Part shown: positions 23,506 to 36,119 of the stretch, piece after piece
Layout: the number at the start of each line of letters is the position of its first letter
Position numbering within the stretch: the stretch's first letter is position 1
Source: Ochotona curzoniae
Lineage: Eukaryota; Chordata; Mammalia; Lagomorpha; Ochotonidae
Direction of reading: 5' to 3'
Length of the DNA stretch: 64,000 nucleotides
Assembly (NCBI RefSeq): GCF_017591425.1
Contig: NW_024467083.1
Span: 13,817,001-13,881,000, forward strand
Notes under the pieces: model-generated
What the model was told of the DNA's origin: nothing
Seen by the model: the letters and a program-made list of their open reading frames with translations, nothing else
The model's database searches: none
Program-made: the position numbers and the translations under genes

Positions 23506-23832
23506 AAAAGAAGATTTAATTATTTTTATTGGAATTCAAATATACAGAGAGGAGGAGAGAAAGGGAGGACAATCTTCCGTCTGTTGATTCACTCCCCAAG
23601 TGGCCACAAAGGCCAGAGCTGTGCCAATTCGAAGCCAGCAACTAGGAGCTTCTTCTGTGTCTCCCACAAAGGTGCAGGGTCCCAAGGCTTTGGGCCATCC
23701 TTGACTGCTTTCCCAGACAACAAGCAGGGAGCTGAATGGGAAGTGGGGCCCCAGGAATAGAATCAGGGCTCGTATTGGATCCCGGTGTGTGCAAGGTGAG
23801 AACTTTAGCCACTAGGCTACTGTGCTGGGTCC
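23506..23832 (-). mobile_element. CSINE, reverse, with imperfect target-site duplication
   Basis: Full-length copy. ATAAAATGCTTTT at 23493-23505 and ATAAAATGTTTTT at 23833-23845 form a 13-bp duplication with one mismatch. The B-box complement has decayed to 'gaatagaatcagg'. Middle-aged insertion. Confidence 0.93.
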
Positions 23833-23845
23833 ATAAAATGTTTTT

Positions 23846-25749
23846 TTAAAATAATAAAATGTATATTTTTTTCAATGTCTTAAAAATTAATTCAGAAGAA
23901 GACATGTTAAACTATAATTTGGGGACTTCTGTAATTTTAGGAGAAAAAGACTTATTCATAGAGATTTTCCTGGATTATATTCTCTATTTATGCACAATAT
24001 TTGGTGGTTTTAATTTAAATTTCACTCTTCTTTAAGATTTTAACTCCCCGATAATTATATTTTATAATACATTTGGATCCTTAAGTTTAAAAGTATTCAG
24101 TATTTTGATTAGTACATGTTAGATTCATTTTACCAGTATGTTGGAATGCTTTCCATTCTGGCATCAACTGAAAAAAATTAAATGATGATGAGCTTAGAAT
24201 TTTAATAGCGTATAATTAATCTTCTGTAGCTTTTTTTCAAAAATGTAAATCTGAAGTATCTGCTTTCTATCCTAATTATGATATCGGTTACAACAGTGTA
24301 ATTTGTCATTCAGAAGAGCTTTTCTGTTACAATAAAATTGAAGCAGTACAGCTGGTAAAAGTTCACTGGTCTTGAATATAAGAACATAATAAATACTCTG
24401 GAAAATTCTGCTGAGCATCCCATTCTTGGAAAGCGAAAGAGTTCCTTTGAATTCACCAAAGAGCCATGCATTCTCATCATTTTGCAATCACAAGTATCTG
24501 CTTTCCGGGTTGAAAGGAGGTCAGAGCACAAGGCCAAGTGAGAATGACTCTGTGTTTTCATGCTTGGATTTTCATTGAAGCAGAAGAACATATTCTGTTT
24601 GTCTGGAAAATCAAATACAAAGGCAGCCACTTAGAATGGTTACATAGGTCACATTCTCACACTCTGAGTCAACCTTTATCTCCCCCAAAAGAGAGATATC
24701 TAAAATTAGAATTGCTCTACAAATTCCATAAATAACTTAACTCTTTGAAGTCTGCATGTATATATTGATACAGCTGGAGTTAGCCTACATTGTTGAGGTT
24801 CAGTTAATGTCTCCCCATGGTCACTATCATGCTAAAAGCTTTCATTTTTGGCCAAAGAAAATGTGATTTTAGCTTGTGCATAGTTTTTCCTAGAAGAAGG
24901 AAAGTAAACTATAATGAACACACATGTTAACCTGATCAGATAGAACTTAACATTTAGTGAAGAAAAATCTAAACTTCAGACAAAGATAAATGCTTCAAGT
25001 GTGATGAGTGTCCTTACTCCCCAAAGTAAACTGATTTAGAAGCTAATAGCAACCAGGAAGGCTTTCTAATTCCTTCCAACTGAATGGTACATAAAATTTA
25101 GCCAGAAACACAGGATAAAGAATGTTATAAAGCAAAACATTAACTTCTTTCTGTATGCTATATCTTGACACCTGTTGACATTACAGTACCATGGGGCATA
25201 TATTATGTTTTAATTGTGCTATCGTGTCATTTTTTGGTTATTACATCTAGTTGGGTAAACATGAGCTTCAATGTCTCTGTCTACAAAGAATTGTGTGGGT
25301 TGAACAGATTATTGATAGGCAATTTGCAATATTTGACATCTAAACACAGCAAGAAACGTAAAAATACACAGGCTCTGTTAAGACTATACCATGTTTTATT
25401 GGGTACTCTAATATGTATATGCACTAGATTGTATTGGAAGTATACCTCAAGGTGTAGAACAAACAAAATAACCCTGACACCACACGTTAATTTTTGTTTC
25501 CCATATGAGAAAGAATGGTAATGGTAAATTGAGCACACACTCTTCATCACTGGAATTAAAATGGTCACTGACAACTCAGCTGTCAGCAGACATTAAAGAA
25601 CATTATAGCACTTAGTTTCTGGATATGCAAGGATGATGTACAGCAGAAATAGACCTTCAAGAGGAAACAGAAACTTGTAAAGCTGTTTAATAAGTATAAG
25701 CAGTGTATTGATTTTTCTTGCTAAATTATAAAACCATATTGCTTTTTAT
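23846..25749. other. Unique-looking sequence, no gene supported
   Basis: Open frames of 60 to 118 codons exist (for example 25165-25521 plus, 24310-24630 minus) without recognisable domains, and frames overlap on both strands. No interspersed repeat was identified. Confidence 0.5.
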
Positions 25750-26081
25750 TTAAAGATTTATTCCTTTTTATTGAAAAGGCAGATCAGATTTACAGAGAAG
25801 AGGAGATACAGAGAGAAAGATCTTCCATCTACTGATTCATTTCCCAAATGTCCACAATGGCCAGAACTGAGCTTATCCCAAGCCAGGAGCCAGGAGCTAC
25901 TTTCAGGTCTCCTACATGGGTTCAGGGTCCCAAGGCTTTGGGCTGTCCTCGACTGCTTTCCTAGGCCACAGGCAGGGAGCTGGATGGGAAGTAGGGCTGC
26001 TGGGACATGAACTGTATCCCACAGGGATTCCTGCTGTTTGCAAGGCAAAGATTTAGTCATTGAGCATTTATGCTAGGCCCA
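25750..26081 (-). mobile_element. CSINE-type SINE, reverse
   Basis: Reverse copy with 'aagatcttccatctactgat', the doubled 'gccaggagccaggagcta' block (marker of the older subfamily), 'gtcctcgactgctttcctag', and a head complement ending 'tatgctaggccca'. Confidence 0.93.
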
Positions 26082-26161
26082 AAACTGTGTTTCAAATAAG
26101 TTGTTAGTGCTAACCTAATGGTTAACAAAATACGAAATCATTTAAAAGCTGACATTAGCAA

Positions 26162-26661
26162 AATAAATAATTTTTTTCATTTTTTATTTTATTTTTTCCA
26201 TCTTTACATAGTTAATTAGGGTAAAAAGGTTCAAGGGCTACAGGAAAGTGGATAAGACTATTATTTCCATATTCTTTCCTTCATGTATCTGAGGTAAAGG
26301 GGGATTTTAAGGGAGAAGCCCCACCCAGTCTCCCACCCACCCCAGGTCCCAGATGCGGGGCATGCTCCGAGATTCTTCCTGAAGTGGTTTCGATATTTCA
26401 ACAGTTATGAATCACTGCCAGTCTTGCCACTCCAAGCACTATGAGGTCTTTGAAGAATCGCTGATTGACATAGTCCATCATAGAGTCTCCATTTGCTCAG
26501 TATTTCAGCCAACATAGAGCTGAAGTTGTTGATTGACTTGTTCTGTGTTCTGTTTTTTTGTTAGGGTTCTGAGTACAGCATTTCGATTGGAGAGCTCCCC
26601 AAAGAAACTTTGTCCCAAAACACAAAAGTAGCCACAGAAAATGCTGCTGAGTTAATATTCG
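26162..26661 (-). mobile_element. Lagomorph-type L1 3' UTR end, reverse
   Basis: On the minus strand this ends in an A-rich tail (complement at about 26162-26195). Before it, in sense order, are 'tttaccctaattaactatg' (about 26210-26230) and a G-rich tract (about 26290-26350), with 'tcacttcaggaagaatctc' region further upstream. That arrangement matches my memory of rabbit L1 3' UTR: G-rich tract, then a short unique end, then poly(A). It is younger than the L1 pieces at 15-21 kb. A SINE later inserted at its right side. Confidence 0.6.
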
Positions 26662-26675
26662 GTCAATTTTATTTT

Positions 26676-27008
26676 TTAAATTTTTAAAATATTTATTTTT
26701 ATTGCAAAGGCGGATATACAGAGAGGAAGAGAGACAGAGAGGAAGTCTTCCATCTGATGATTCACTCCCCAAATGGCTACAATGGTTGTAGCTGAGCCAA
26801 TCTGAAACCAGGAGCCAGGAACTTCCTCCAGGTCTCCCACGCAGGTGCAGGTTCCCAAAGCTCTGGGCCATCCTTGGATGCTTTCCCAAGCCACAAGCAG
26901 TGAAAGGGATGGGAAGCAGGGCTGCCAGGATTATAACTGGTGACCATATGGGATCCCGGTGCGTTCAAGGTGAGGACTTTAAGCACTACACTATTGCGCC
27001 GGGCCCTA
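26676..27008 (-). mobile_element. CSINE inserted in L1 3' UTR block, reverse
   Basis: Full-length reverse copy bracketed by an exact 14-bp duplication, GTCAATTTTATTTT at 26662-26675 and 27009-27022. Head ends with 'ctattgcgccgggccct'. The nesting shows that the SINE is younger than the surrounding L1-like sequence. Confidence 0.94.
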
Positions 27009-27022
27009 GTCAATTTTATTTT

Positions 27023-28258
27023 CAAATTAATTCTAGCGAGTCATGTTATTACTCTATATTGGTCTTTGCACTTGTTATGTGTTTCTGTAAATCTCGTAGA
27101 GTAACCATGGTCCGTGATTCCTGATGCTATTGATATAGAAGCACTCTTCACCAGTAAAATAATTATGTCACCATTCTTCATTTTAAAAATCCCACAAATG
27201 GTTGAAAACATTCCCTGGTAGCATATTTGATTCACCTCATCTTGTCTAGAAGGAAGGAAAACCAGTATGACTATATTGGCTTAGCGAATCAGTCCTTGAC
27301 TGACACAAGAGTTGATATGTAAGTTCCTGGGAGACTGGTTTCATGAACACAGCAATTTCCTAATGAATCATACATTGCTCCAAAGCCCTTGCCATACACT
27401 CATGTTTATTGCTTCCAGGAAGTGGAAGAGGCTCATTCTTTTGTTATTTAGTGTCCATGAGAGGTATGTCCATCTCTGATGGACAGCTCTGATGCAAAGA
27501 ATTGACCCACCATGCTTCAGCAACACGAATCTGCGAGCTGGTCTCTTGGCTATTGCTTTATGTCGCCCAGAGATTTCCTGGTTTGAGAACAAGACTGCTT
27601 GTTCTCACCCCCTTTGTCCCCATCTGGTGCTCAGGTTTTCACTATTACAGAATAAAAGTGTAATATAATAATTACTTTATGAGATTATTTTGTTGCTTTG
27701 TGGTTTTACTTAATATTTTAGATTATTAGGACACATTATTACAAAAATTAAAGTTTGCTTGCATAAAATGGGCTGCTCTGTAGTACCAAGCAAATCTAGA
27801 AAAAGTGTGGTCAGGTTGGGAAAGGACACTTTCCTGCCATGATAATAAGTGGACAAAGTCAACCTGGGCCAATGACCCTCCAGTGTGTGCAACATCTGTC
27901 ATTGGGAGGAAAACTGATAGAGGAGCTTAGGAAACTCCTTTGCTGTGATGCAGTTCCTGCAGATGAGCACAAAAACTATGGCAAGTAGCAGCTCAGACCA
28001 GACCAGGTGACAATACCTACCAGCACACACGTGTGTCAGGTGTGGGGATGAGCTAAGTCGCTTCACAGCATCCACTGGCAGATCTGAGAACCAGGACATG
28101 GAACTTGATGGGTGATGTTGGGTTGAAACAGCAGCCAGTTCACATCAAGGCCAAGAACTAGGAGCTAGCTGAGTAGGATTAGGCTGTAGCACCAACCAGC
28201 ATGAGCTGGAACTGGGGCAGGTTCGAATGTGGCAGGATGTAGTACCCCCTTGTGGATG
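27023..28258 (-). mobile_element. Probable continuation of L1 3' UTR-like block
   Basis: Continuous with the L1 3' UTR on the far side of the SINE. 27023-27880 is of ordinary composition with short reverse frames (64, 74 and 61 codons) that resemble no L1 protein. 27890-28258 becomes G-rich on the plus strand and shares the core 'ggctgtagcacc' (about 28182-28193) with the repeat block at the window's right end. Assignment to one element is inference; it could be two elements. Confidence 0.45.
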
Positions 28259-28560
28259 CTGAGGTGAAGAGCACCATGACAGTCAGGGGGAGTGGATGCT
28301 GAATCCATGAGCTCAGGGGGCAGGGATGCTGGTAGGGTCCAGGTCACCTGGCCAGGGTCATTGTGTCACCAGCGTGGTGGGTTCTGGTTCCTTGAGCCCC
28401 AGGGGTGGTAGATCAGGTGGGGCTCAGGTCAACTGGCCCAGTTTCTAGGCATGCCTGCATGGTGGTTGTAAGTCTGTGAGCCCCAGGGACAGGGAATTCT
28501 GCTAGGTTTGAGTTGCCTGTCCCAGGTTCTTGGCACATTTTGTGTTGACAAGAAGGTAAG
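28259..28560. repeat. Tandem repeat, about 85-bp unit
   Basis: Units begin at 28308 (tgagctcaggggg), 28393 (tgagccccagggg) and 28477 (tgagccccaggga), giving periods of 85 and 84 bp. A degenerate partial unit lies before 28308. Shared parts in each unit include a 'caggt(c/t)' plus 'acctggcc'-like segment about 35 bp in and 'gtggt' or 'gttg' near the end. Units are about 65-75% alike by eye. GC-rich against an AT-rich background; probably an internal repeat of the L1 3' UTR. Confidence 0.75.
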
Positions 28561-30044
28561 GAGGCTTCTAGGAGACGGTTTTTAATCTGTGTTCCTGTTT
28601 ATGATATGAGACAGCTCTGTTTACCTTTAGTATTATCCTTCTAAACCACAACCACTTTAAAGTCAACTATAGCATAAAGTTGTTCTCCTTTTCCTCTTTT
28701 TTTTTTTTTCAGTGACAGAACTGTCATTGCTACAGTCTTTTGTCATCTGGTCCCAGAAGTTTAGTACTCAAGGAGATGTTAGATATATAGGGTTTCAGCT
28801 AACTAGATATGATTACTTACATAAACTTGCATAAATTTATTGCTACTTTCTTTGGTGAAATCTATGGAAGAGTGGCAAGCCAACCTAGTAATTATCATTG
28901 CAATCATATCTTAGGATTTCTTAAACATTAGATGTATCATAGTAAATACATTAAAAAGACTTAAATATAATCACTGGGGGAAAACATTACTTTCAAAGGG
29001 ACAACATTTAATTTAAAAACTAGTATTTCATTTGTTATCATAATAATGAAAGAAAACAGCAGCTGATATTGTTAATGCAATGAAACATAATGGTTCCATA
29101 AGAAGTAAAATCTGCCTCAATAAAAAGACATTACATAGTTTGTCACCAGAAATCTGCACTAAAAAGGGCATACTGGGTGAGAAAAAATATCATTTCATTT
29201 GAAAATCCAGAAATGAAAGAAAAGGAGATGAAAAAGTGTGTGAATGAATTGTACGGACATGTGTTATATAGCCTTCATGAAATCTTGCCAAACTACACAC
29301 CAGCTCATAACTCAAGTAGCGCTGGTGGTAACATCTAAGAAATTCATATGTATCTTGATTTATGAACAATACAACCAATATTTAAGATGGCTAAGGAAGG
29401 AATGAATTTCTACCTGTGTTTCTGGAAAAAAATACTTGTGAAAAGCTCAAACAGCTTTAGAGCTTATACAAATATCCTTTATTAATACAGTGTTCTAAAA
29501 ATCAAGAAACAAACCATTTGCACTCTTCCAATCCAGAGCGTAGAGCTGATATTCCCAACGTCAATTTTCCAGAAATGTTCTCTGAGACTTACAGAAAGAA
29601 TCTAATAGTAGTCATTTTCTGATCGTCATTGTAGATAATGTTTAAGACTAGATGTATGATGGTGCAAGGATGATGATATGATTTAATCTATGAAAATGTT
29701 GAATAGTGGAGCTATAGATGAGAAAAGTCTCTTCATTTATTCCTAAAGTGGCAGAAGAAAGCAATGGAAGAGGTAGTAATCTGGGGTAAGTTATCTCCTG
29801 AATCAAAGGATAAATGTTCTTACAGAGTTTAAAAAGGTTTCTATCAGAAACATAAGAGATAATTTTTGAGAAAGGAGAGAAATCAGATGAGGATAAGGAG
29901 AAGCAGTTGCTTCCTGTTTATGTTAAGGCTATTTCAGCCATGGCTCTGGATAATTTAAAAGAACATTTTTTTCAAAATGAAGTTGACTTATTATAGTCTC
30001 CTAGGATAATAAGTAAGTGCAGAGATATTGGGGAAATGATTCTT
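28561..30044. other. AT-rich sequence, no feature recognised
   Basis: No gene or named repeat. There is a T-run near 28699-28710. The composition returns abruptly to AT-rich after the GC-rich tandem repeat. Confidence 0.5.
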
Positions 30045-30354
30045 TTACTTTTCTTTCTTCTTCTTGGAAAGGGCAGATATACAGAGAAAAGGAGAGATAG
30101 AAAAATCTTTCATCCACTGGCTTTCTCCCCAAATGGCCAACCAAGCCAATCTAAAGCCAAGAGCTAGAAGCTTCTTCCGGGTCTCCCACGTGGATGAAGG
30201 GGCCCGATGACTTAAACCATCCTCTACTAATTTTCCAGGCCACAAGCAGGGAGATGGATGGGAAGTGGAGCAGCTGGAACACAAACCGATGTCCCTAAAA
30301 GATTCCGGAGGATGCAAGACAAGGATTTTGCCACTAGGCTATCACATTGGAACC
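30045..30354 (-). mobile_element. CSINE-type SINE, reverse
   Basis: Reverse copy from a pyrimidine-rich tail complement to 'gctatcacattggaacca'. About 20 bp around the 'gctggagctg' region are missing relative to other copies ('atggccaaccaagccaatc'). Confidence 0.9.
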
Positions 30355-32832
30355 AAATATATATGTTTGTTAAGTGCATGCTAGGCTTGTACATTTTTCT
30401 TTTAGAACCTACTATTAGCATATATAATACAATGCTGTGGTTGTTGCAACTTTACAATGTTTGAGATCCGACATGGGTTTCAGCCTTACCATTATTATTG
30501 TGGCTCATGTGCCCTGCGAACTGTGGTGAATATGTGCAGTTTCAACGATCATGCTCGCAGGCTGTAGTTATCCTGGAGCTGTGATTTTTCAGAGAAAGGG
30601 AAAATAAGAGACTGAATTGCTTTGATTTAATATTATAGCTCTATATCTGGAAGTGATTTTTTTTTTTTTTGCTCTGAGGTTGATAGAACTTCCCTGCTTC
30701 AGACTGCTTACAGAATGATGAAAACACACTGCAAATGCACCTACCCTATGCAAAGGCAAAGTGAGGGAACTTACGGATTCTGGTATTTACCCCAATGTTA
30801 CAGGCAATGTGTGTATTCAGTCATCTCAATCAGCAATACAGTGTCTCTCACAGCGCAAGGCTGCAACAATAAAAGACTTTTTTTTTAAATACAGATTTTC
30901 TTTCCTTCCTTGACAAAGCAGAGAAAAGCAAGAGCAAAAGAACTTTATTTCATGCAAAGCTGCTGGGGCCTGTTGTTTTCCCCTGATAGTGCACGATTCT
31001 AGCAGGGAATTTCAAATAATTAGCCAATTGTGTGTGCCTTCCTACTGATCTTGACTTTTAAATCTCAAGGTAGTGAGTGCTGTGAACGCCCCACTCAGAT
31101 CTCACTCAGACGTCACCAGGACCGTGTGCCCATCCGAGGGATTCTCTAGGTCATTTGCACTAAGGGCTACTGCTTTTCTCCTTATTCACACAATTGTCTT
31201 GGCTGTATAGAAGTTACCATTGGTCATGGCCCAATAAAATGAAATAGATGCATCTTAAGAATATTGAAAGATTGTGATGAAAATTGTAAAATTTTTAGTA
31301 TAATTAGTAGCAACGGTAGAATGGGTTTATGATATGCCCATCAGCTGTTGGTGTTTCTAGGAGAGATGAAAATGATACTCAGCTTTTAACAAAAATGTCT
31401 AGAATGCGGTGATGGCAACAAGAGAAGCTTAGTGGTAACCATTATATGCAGGAAAGATTGATGCCAGGAAAGCTTGTGTGTCTGGACTGCATGATAACAA
31501 TGTGAAAACCGTAATTGCAGTTTTTATCACCTCTGACAATAATATTTGTCTTTTAGAAGAAGACCAGGATAGCAGTCAGTACCATCATCACCAGCAAAGA
31601 TGGAAGATGCCTAAGGTTTTTAGCGACTCAACAAAAATGAAAGAATATAATTTTATTTTAAGACATATATAAGCAGAGGAGATCAAGAAAGGGTGAGCAG
31701 ACATTTAAAATCACCTTCTCCACAGGAAAATTTTTCTGGTTTTATAATATGAATTGCTCATTATAATATACTTTTTAAAGCTAGAAAAGAAGAGAACAGG
31801 TCTTCATGAAGAAGGATCCTGTGTCACATTGACCAGAATGTAAGGTATCATTTTCCCAGCCCTTCCCCAGAGACGTGTGAGCTATCAGGACTTACTGAGA
31901 TAACAACACTCGAAAAAGTTCATTTAGGGATTTTGAGGGTTTTGTGTACGGCCACAAAGTTGATTAAGATAGAATTTTTTTTTAATCTATTGGACTAGCA
32001 TTATTTAGAGGTCTGTTTTACAAATGCAGTTCTCAAGCTGCAGTCCCTTCCCATGGATGTTCTGTTTACTCCTATGAAGCCTAATTTTATGTGGTAGGCA
32101 CGTTTAGTCATTGTGAAACTCAGCAATTTTTTTGAAAATTAGATTTTGAAAATTAGATTTCAGCTTCTTAAAATAATAAATAAATGCCCATTATCATTCA
32201 CTGTTGTAGAAAAATCAAGTATATATACTTGATATATATACTTGATATATATATACTACATGGAAACTTCAGATTGCTAACTGTGATCATATGCTGTTGG
32301 AAGCACAGCAAAAGGAGCAGATGTCTGGGGGGTCTCATTTCCCATCACTCCCAGCTAATACCTACTAATGTTTGTGACTCGTGACTCAATGGGTTTCAGA
32401 ATTGTTAAAACACAACCCTTGAATCTACCAGGGGACACTAAAAAGAATCTCATTAACCACAAAGATAAAACTTTTACCTTTTGGGGAAAGCTTCCAGCTG
32501 AACACACAGAAAGAAGTCACTAACTGTCCTGAATTATCAGGAGTAAAGACCAGTGTTGTACAGTAGAGTTCTGGGGAAATGTTTTGCACTCAGTTGATCT
32601 CTTGGAGTATCTAATGCTATTTATTTTTTCAGGTTTAATGGTTAATGGGCAAATCAAGCAACCCTGCTTTACAAGGTTATATTAACCTGACAAGTCACCT
32701 CCTTCTTAAAAATACCACACAGCGGAAGGGGACTCCTGAATGTGTGCTTGAGAAGAAAATAGCACTTTTTTCCCTCAAGACTAAAAGCTGAGACGGAAGC
32801 AACACATTCTTATCTCATCACCTCTTGAGCAA
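30355..32832. other. Mostly unique sequence
   Basis: No coding gene supported. 30690-31200 is less AT-rich, free of recognised repeats, and holds several CpGs near 31085-31140; it is a plausible place to look for conserved non-coding sequence. An AT repeat at 32217-32260 is listed separately. Confidence 0.45.
32217..32260. repeat. AT-rich short tandem repeat
   Basis: The unit 'tatatatacttga' occurs almost tandemly about three times, read directly from the sequence. Confidence 0.8.
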
Positions 32833-33115
32833 TTTTTTTTAAGTTATTGAAATTTATTTATTTATTTAGAAGACTTTGTGACAAAGAGAGGAGAAACATT
32901 TCACATGTATTACACCATTCCCCAGATAGTCACAACAGTTGGATCTGGCCCGAAAGACAAGAGCCAGGGACTACATCTGGTCTGCCACATGGATGACAGC
33001 TAGCAAAGCAAAATCTTTTGCTGCTTTCCAACATGCGTTAGCACAGGGATGGATAGGAAGAGTAGCTAGCACTCAAACCAGTGCTCTAATCTTAAATCCA
33101 CAGGCACGAAACTAA
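32833..33115 (-). mobile_element. Old CSINE-type SINE, reverse
   Basis: Strongly diverged: tail complement 'atttatttatttatttagaa', then 'ttacaccattccccagatag', 'agacaagagccagggactac', 'tttgctgctttccaacatgc', and 'cactcaaaccagtgctctaa' where the tRNA-like head should be. Confidence 0.8.
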
Positions 33116-34436
33116 GAGTACATTTGTTTTGCCTCAAGCTAAGCGTACCTCTGAGATGTCTGTATGGTAGGAGAGTTCCTTGTGGTACCAGTCACAAGCT
33201 AGGTTACAGTTTGGACAGGATTTTTGCTTAGCTTCCCTTACATGGCCTATTCTGTTCCCTGTTTCCCATTGTTCTGAGAGCACAGACCTACAAGATGCCA
33301 GAGTCAGCTACAGTCTATTACTTGAACACCTGCCAGGAATAAACCATGTTCTGTCACCTGCCTCTGCAACTTTGCACTGTTGTGTTCTCCATCTATTTGT
33401 AAACACTCTTGCTTGAGTTTAACTTTCAAGGAAAATGATTTTAAAAATATAGCAGAAAAGTTAACATGGATCAATAACTTAACACCATTTTATTTATGTT
33501 TCTTAAATCCACAAAAAGCTAATCATTTTACTTCAAATTCATCCAAGTTTTAAATCTCAGAATAAGATTATTCATATGTATGGAAAGACATTTGGAACAG
33601 CAAGTAAGATATTGTTGACATCTGCTCCTACCCCATACTCTGAGAGACCTTGATGTTGATGCCTGCTTCCTTCTGTTTATAAAGATATAAATCATGGGAA
33701 GGAATGGAGATTACTCAAATAATTGGGTTTCTGCTATCTATGTGGGAGACCCACAAACAGTTAAGATAGTGGCTTATCCAGCAAAGAAAGCAAAATACTA
33801 ACACTTCCAAAAAGAAAACAGCTTCTTCACCAGATTCAAACATTAAAAACAAAACAAAATGGAAAAACAAAGAGATTCAAATCTTTGGGGCCAGTAAGAG
33901 TTAACATGTTTCTTTTGCTTGCTTTCGTTCTTTTTAAACATTGTCTTGATATACTATATTTGAAGAGGTTATTGACTTTTGTAGGCCAGTGGTCCCAGCA
34001 TTGCTAATCACCCACACTTGCTGTGTTTATGAGAACTATTCTGTGACACAAGCAATGTTCTATCATTGCAGCCATGCCTTTGGCTTGTCCATGATCTTGT
34101 ACTTTTTATGCCAATAGAGTTTAGACACAACAAAACTTTATGTGAACTGTAAAATGAATGATTTTTTTTAAAAATTTATTCTCTCTTGTGTTGCAATAAT
34201 CCTTACTTTCCACTAGCCTCCCCTTCCTTCTCAGTACGGAAAAAGACCTGTAGCTATTTCTTCATACAGAATATTGTACTCTATACCACTTGTACTAGAT
34301 CACAAGCAATCCAACCTGCGAAAGTTCATTCTAATTTCTTCTCAAGCCATTTGTTTTTCTGATTTATAATGTAATGAATATACACTGGGAATACCTAGTA
34401 AGGTATATACACAGATCTACATACCCCATTCTTGTT
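33116..34436. other. Unassigned sequence with an LTR-like 3' end
   Basis: A 78-codon plus frame at 33180-33416 has no known domain. Positions 33340-33400 carry AATAAA followed by a C- and T-rich stretch, which resembles the end of a retroviral LTR but is weak. No gene recognised. Confidence 0.4.
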
Positions 34437-34730
34437 TTAGCTTGCTAGAGTCATCATGCTTAAACAACACAAATGTATGTTCCTAAAGTTCTTGGGGCCA
34501 TAGTTCTGGTTCCTCTGGCAGCTGTGAAGGTAAATCTGTTTCATGTTTATCTTATCCCTAGTCTGTATTTTGGCAGTGAGTAGGATTCTTTGATATTTAT
34601 TTTATCCTTGCCATCTCTGCTCCATCTACACGTGGTGCTGTCATTATGTGAATGTCTGTTTCTAACTTTAACTCTCTTATGGCAATTTCCATTATAGTGG
34701 TCTAGGAATCTACATTAAACCCATTTATGC
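34437..34730 (+). mobile_element. Ancient interspersed repeat of uncertain family
   Basis: 'Gcttgctagagtcatcatgc' followed by 'ttaaacaacacaaatgtatg' and 'aaagttcttggggccatagt' parallels a common mammalian repeat that starts with 'tttgctagggctgccataac', 'cttaaacaacagaaattta' and 'cagttctggaggc'. Divergence is high. I remember the motif but cannot fix the family name. Confidence 0.45.
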
Positions 34731-34904
34731 ATGTTAATTTATTATGCAATGGCCTGCTATCAAAATATATTGACTATTCTAGGTACAGAGATAAAAACTT
34801 TAGTATATGAATTGGGAAATAGGGAATGATTCAACTACTTACACCCCTAACATTAACCTCCTGAATCACTCTTCGTACCTATTAAATTTTGAGTAACACC
34901 ATTC

Positions 34905-34993
34905 TCTGCCTCTCAGGAGTTGGATGAGGATTAAGGGAATTACTATCATCGTGGTATTTAAAATGATGGCTGGCACATGATAAGCATTACTGA
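34905..34993 (+). mobile_element. MIR relic
   Basis: 'Gatgaggattaagggaatta' followed by 'atgatggctggcacatgata' matches the MIR 3' region ('tgaggattaaatgag' then 'gcctggcacatagtaagc') with roughly the right spacing. Confidence 0.72.
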
Positions 34994-35225
34994 AAGTGAG
35001 GAAGTGTGACATTAATGACATTGATACATTTTAATAACAATTATCAGAGAAAATTCTTCTAATTCACCTTGTCGTTCACATTGCTTGTGAGAGTATATTG
35101 AGTTTCAACAGACAGAATTTTATGATTTTAATTTTGAGCTACCAAGTGAAATGACATTTAGGACATCTACCAGAAAGCACTCGCTAAAACTCTGACGCAT
35201 CAAAGTTAGCTGGCATTAAGTCATG

Positions 35226-35520
35226 CCGAGGTAGTCATTTGGCCTAGAAATTAAGATGTTCATATTTAGTAAATATATGGGTTTCTGGATTCAATACTGT
35301 GAGTTCTCAGCTTTATAGTTACTTCAAGTTTCATGAAAGTACTCATTCTGGCAGATAGCATGTGTTGACTCATGGGTCCCTGCACAAGTAGGCAAAACCT
35401 GACTTGAGTTCCTGGCTTCTGACTTAGGTCTTAGCTTAATCCTAGGACAAGTATTTAGGGAGCCAGCAAGTGAATGGAGATTCTGTCTTTCTTCCTCTCA
35501 AATACTTTACTTAGGTAATC
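35226..35520 (+). mobile_element. Very old CSINE-like SINE
   Basis: Faint match in order: 'gtcatttggcctagaaatta', 'gggtccctgcacaagtaggc', 'gagttcctggcttctgactt', a weakened CT-rich stretch. No tail remains. Called on order and spacing of motifs. Confidence 0.55.
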
Positions 35521-36119
35521 ATAGGAAGATTTTCATTTCAGTTTCCAGTATTGTGGAGGAGTCCTATGACTTAAACACTTTACAGTTTACTAGAGGGACA
35601 TACTATTTGCAGTTCGTCTTATTAGCAAAGATTTTAGTTTAAACATAAAAAACTTAAATGTGCATTTTCAGACATTAATTTAACATGGAAACAGCAAAAA
35701 AAAGTCAGAAATTCTCTCCAGCTAGTTAAAGTAAGGAGTAAGCATGTTTAATGCCATTAAGATGTAAATGAGCAGCATATTGCATGTGGTGCAGCTGCAT
35801 AAATGTTTATACTTTATAATCTTCATAATAAGGAAGCTATGAGGTTATTTTTATATGTGTATTTTCTGAGAAACCATTGACACCTTTTTCACCTGCTACA
35901 TTTTGTGTATTGTTATAATATTGATAAAATTATAAAGTACTTGCCATAATTTGTTTTGCACATGATTTATAAAGTGCTACAAACTGATATGAACAGAGTT
36001 TGTAAGGAACATTTCTTAAGCGATTAAAAATCAGCTATCACCCACAATTCTACAGTGATAGAAAAATTGATGTAATAAAATGTTCAGCCACTTAAAAAGA
36101 GGTTTCCAGTATTTTGACA
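35521..36119. other. AT-rich sequence, nothing recognised
   Basis: No coding frame of interest and no repeat that I can name. Confidence 0.5.

Noticed and set aside
28308..28560. CRISPR-like array
   Set aside because: Units are degenerate, directly adjacent and without unique spacers; the context is mammalian retrotransposon DNA.
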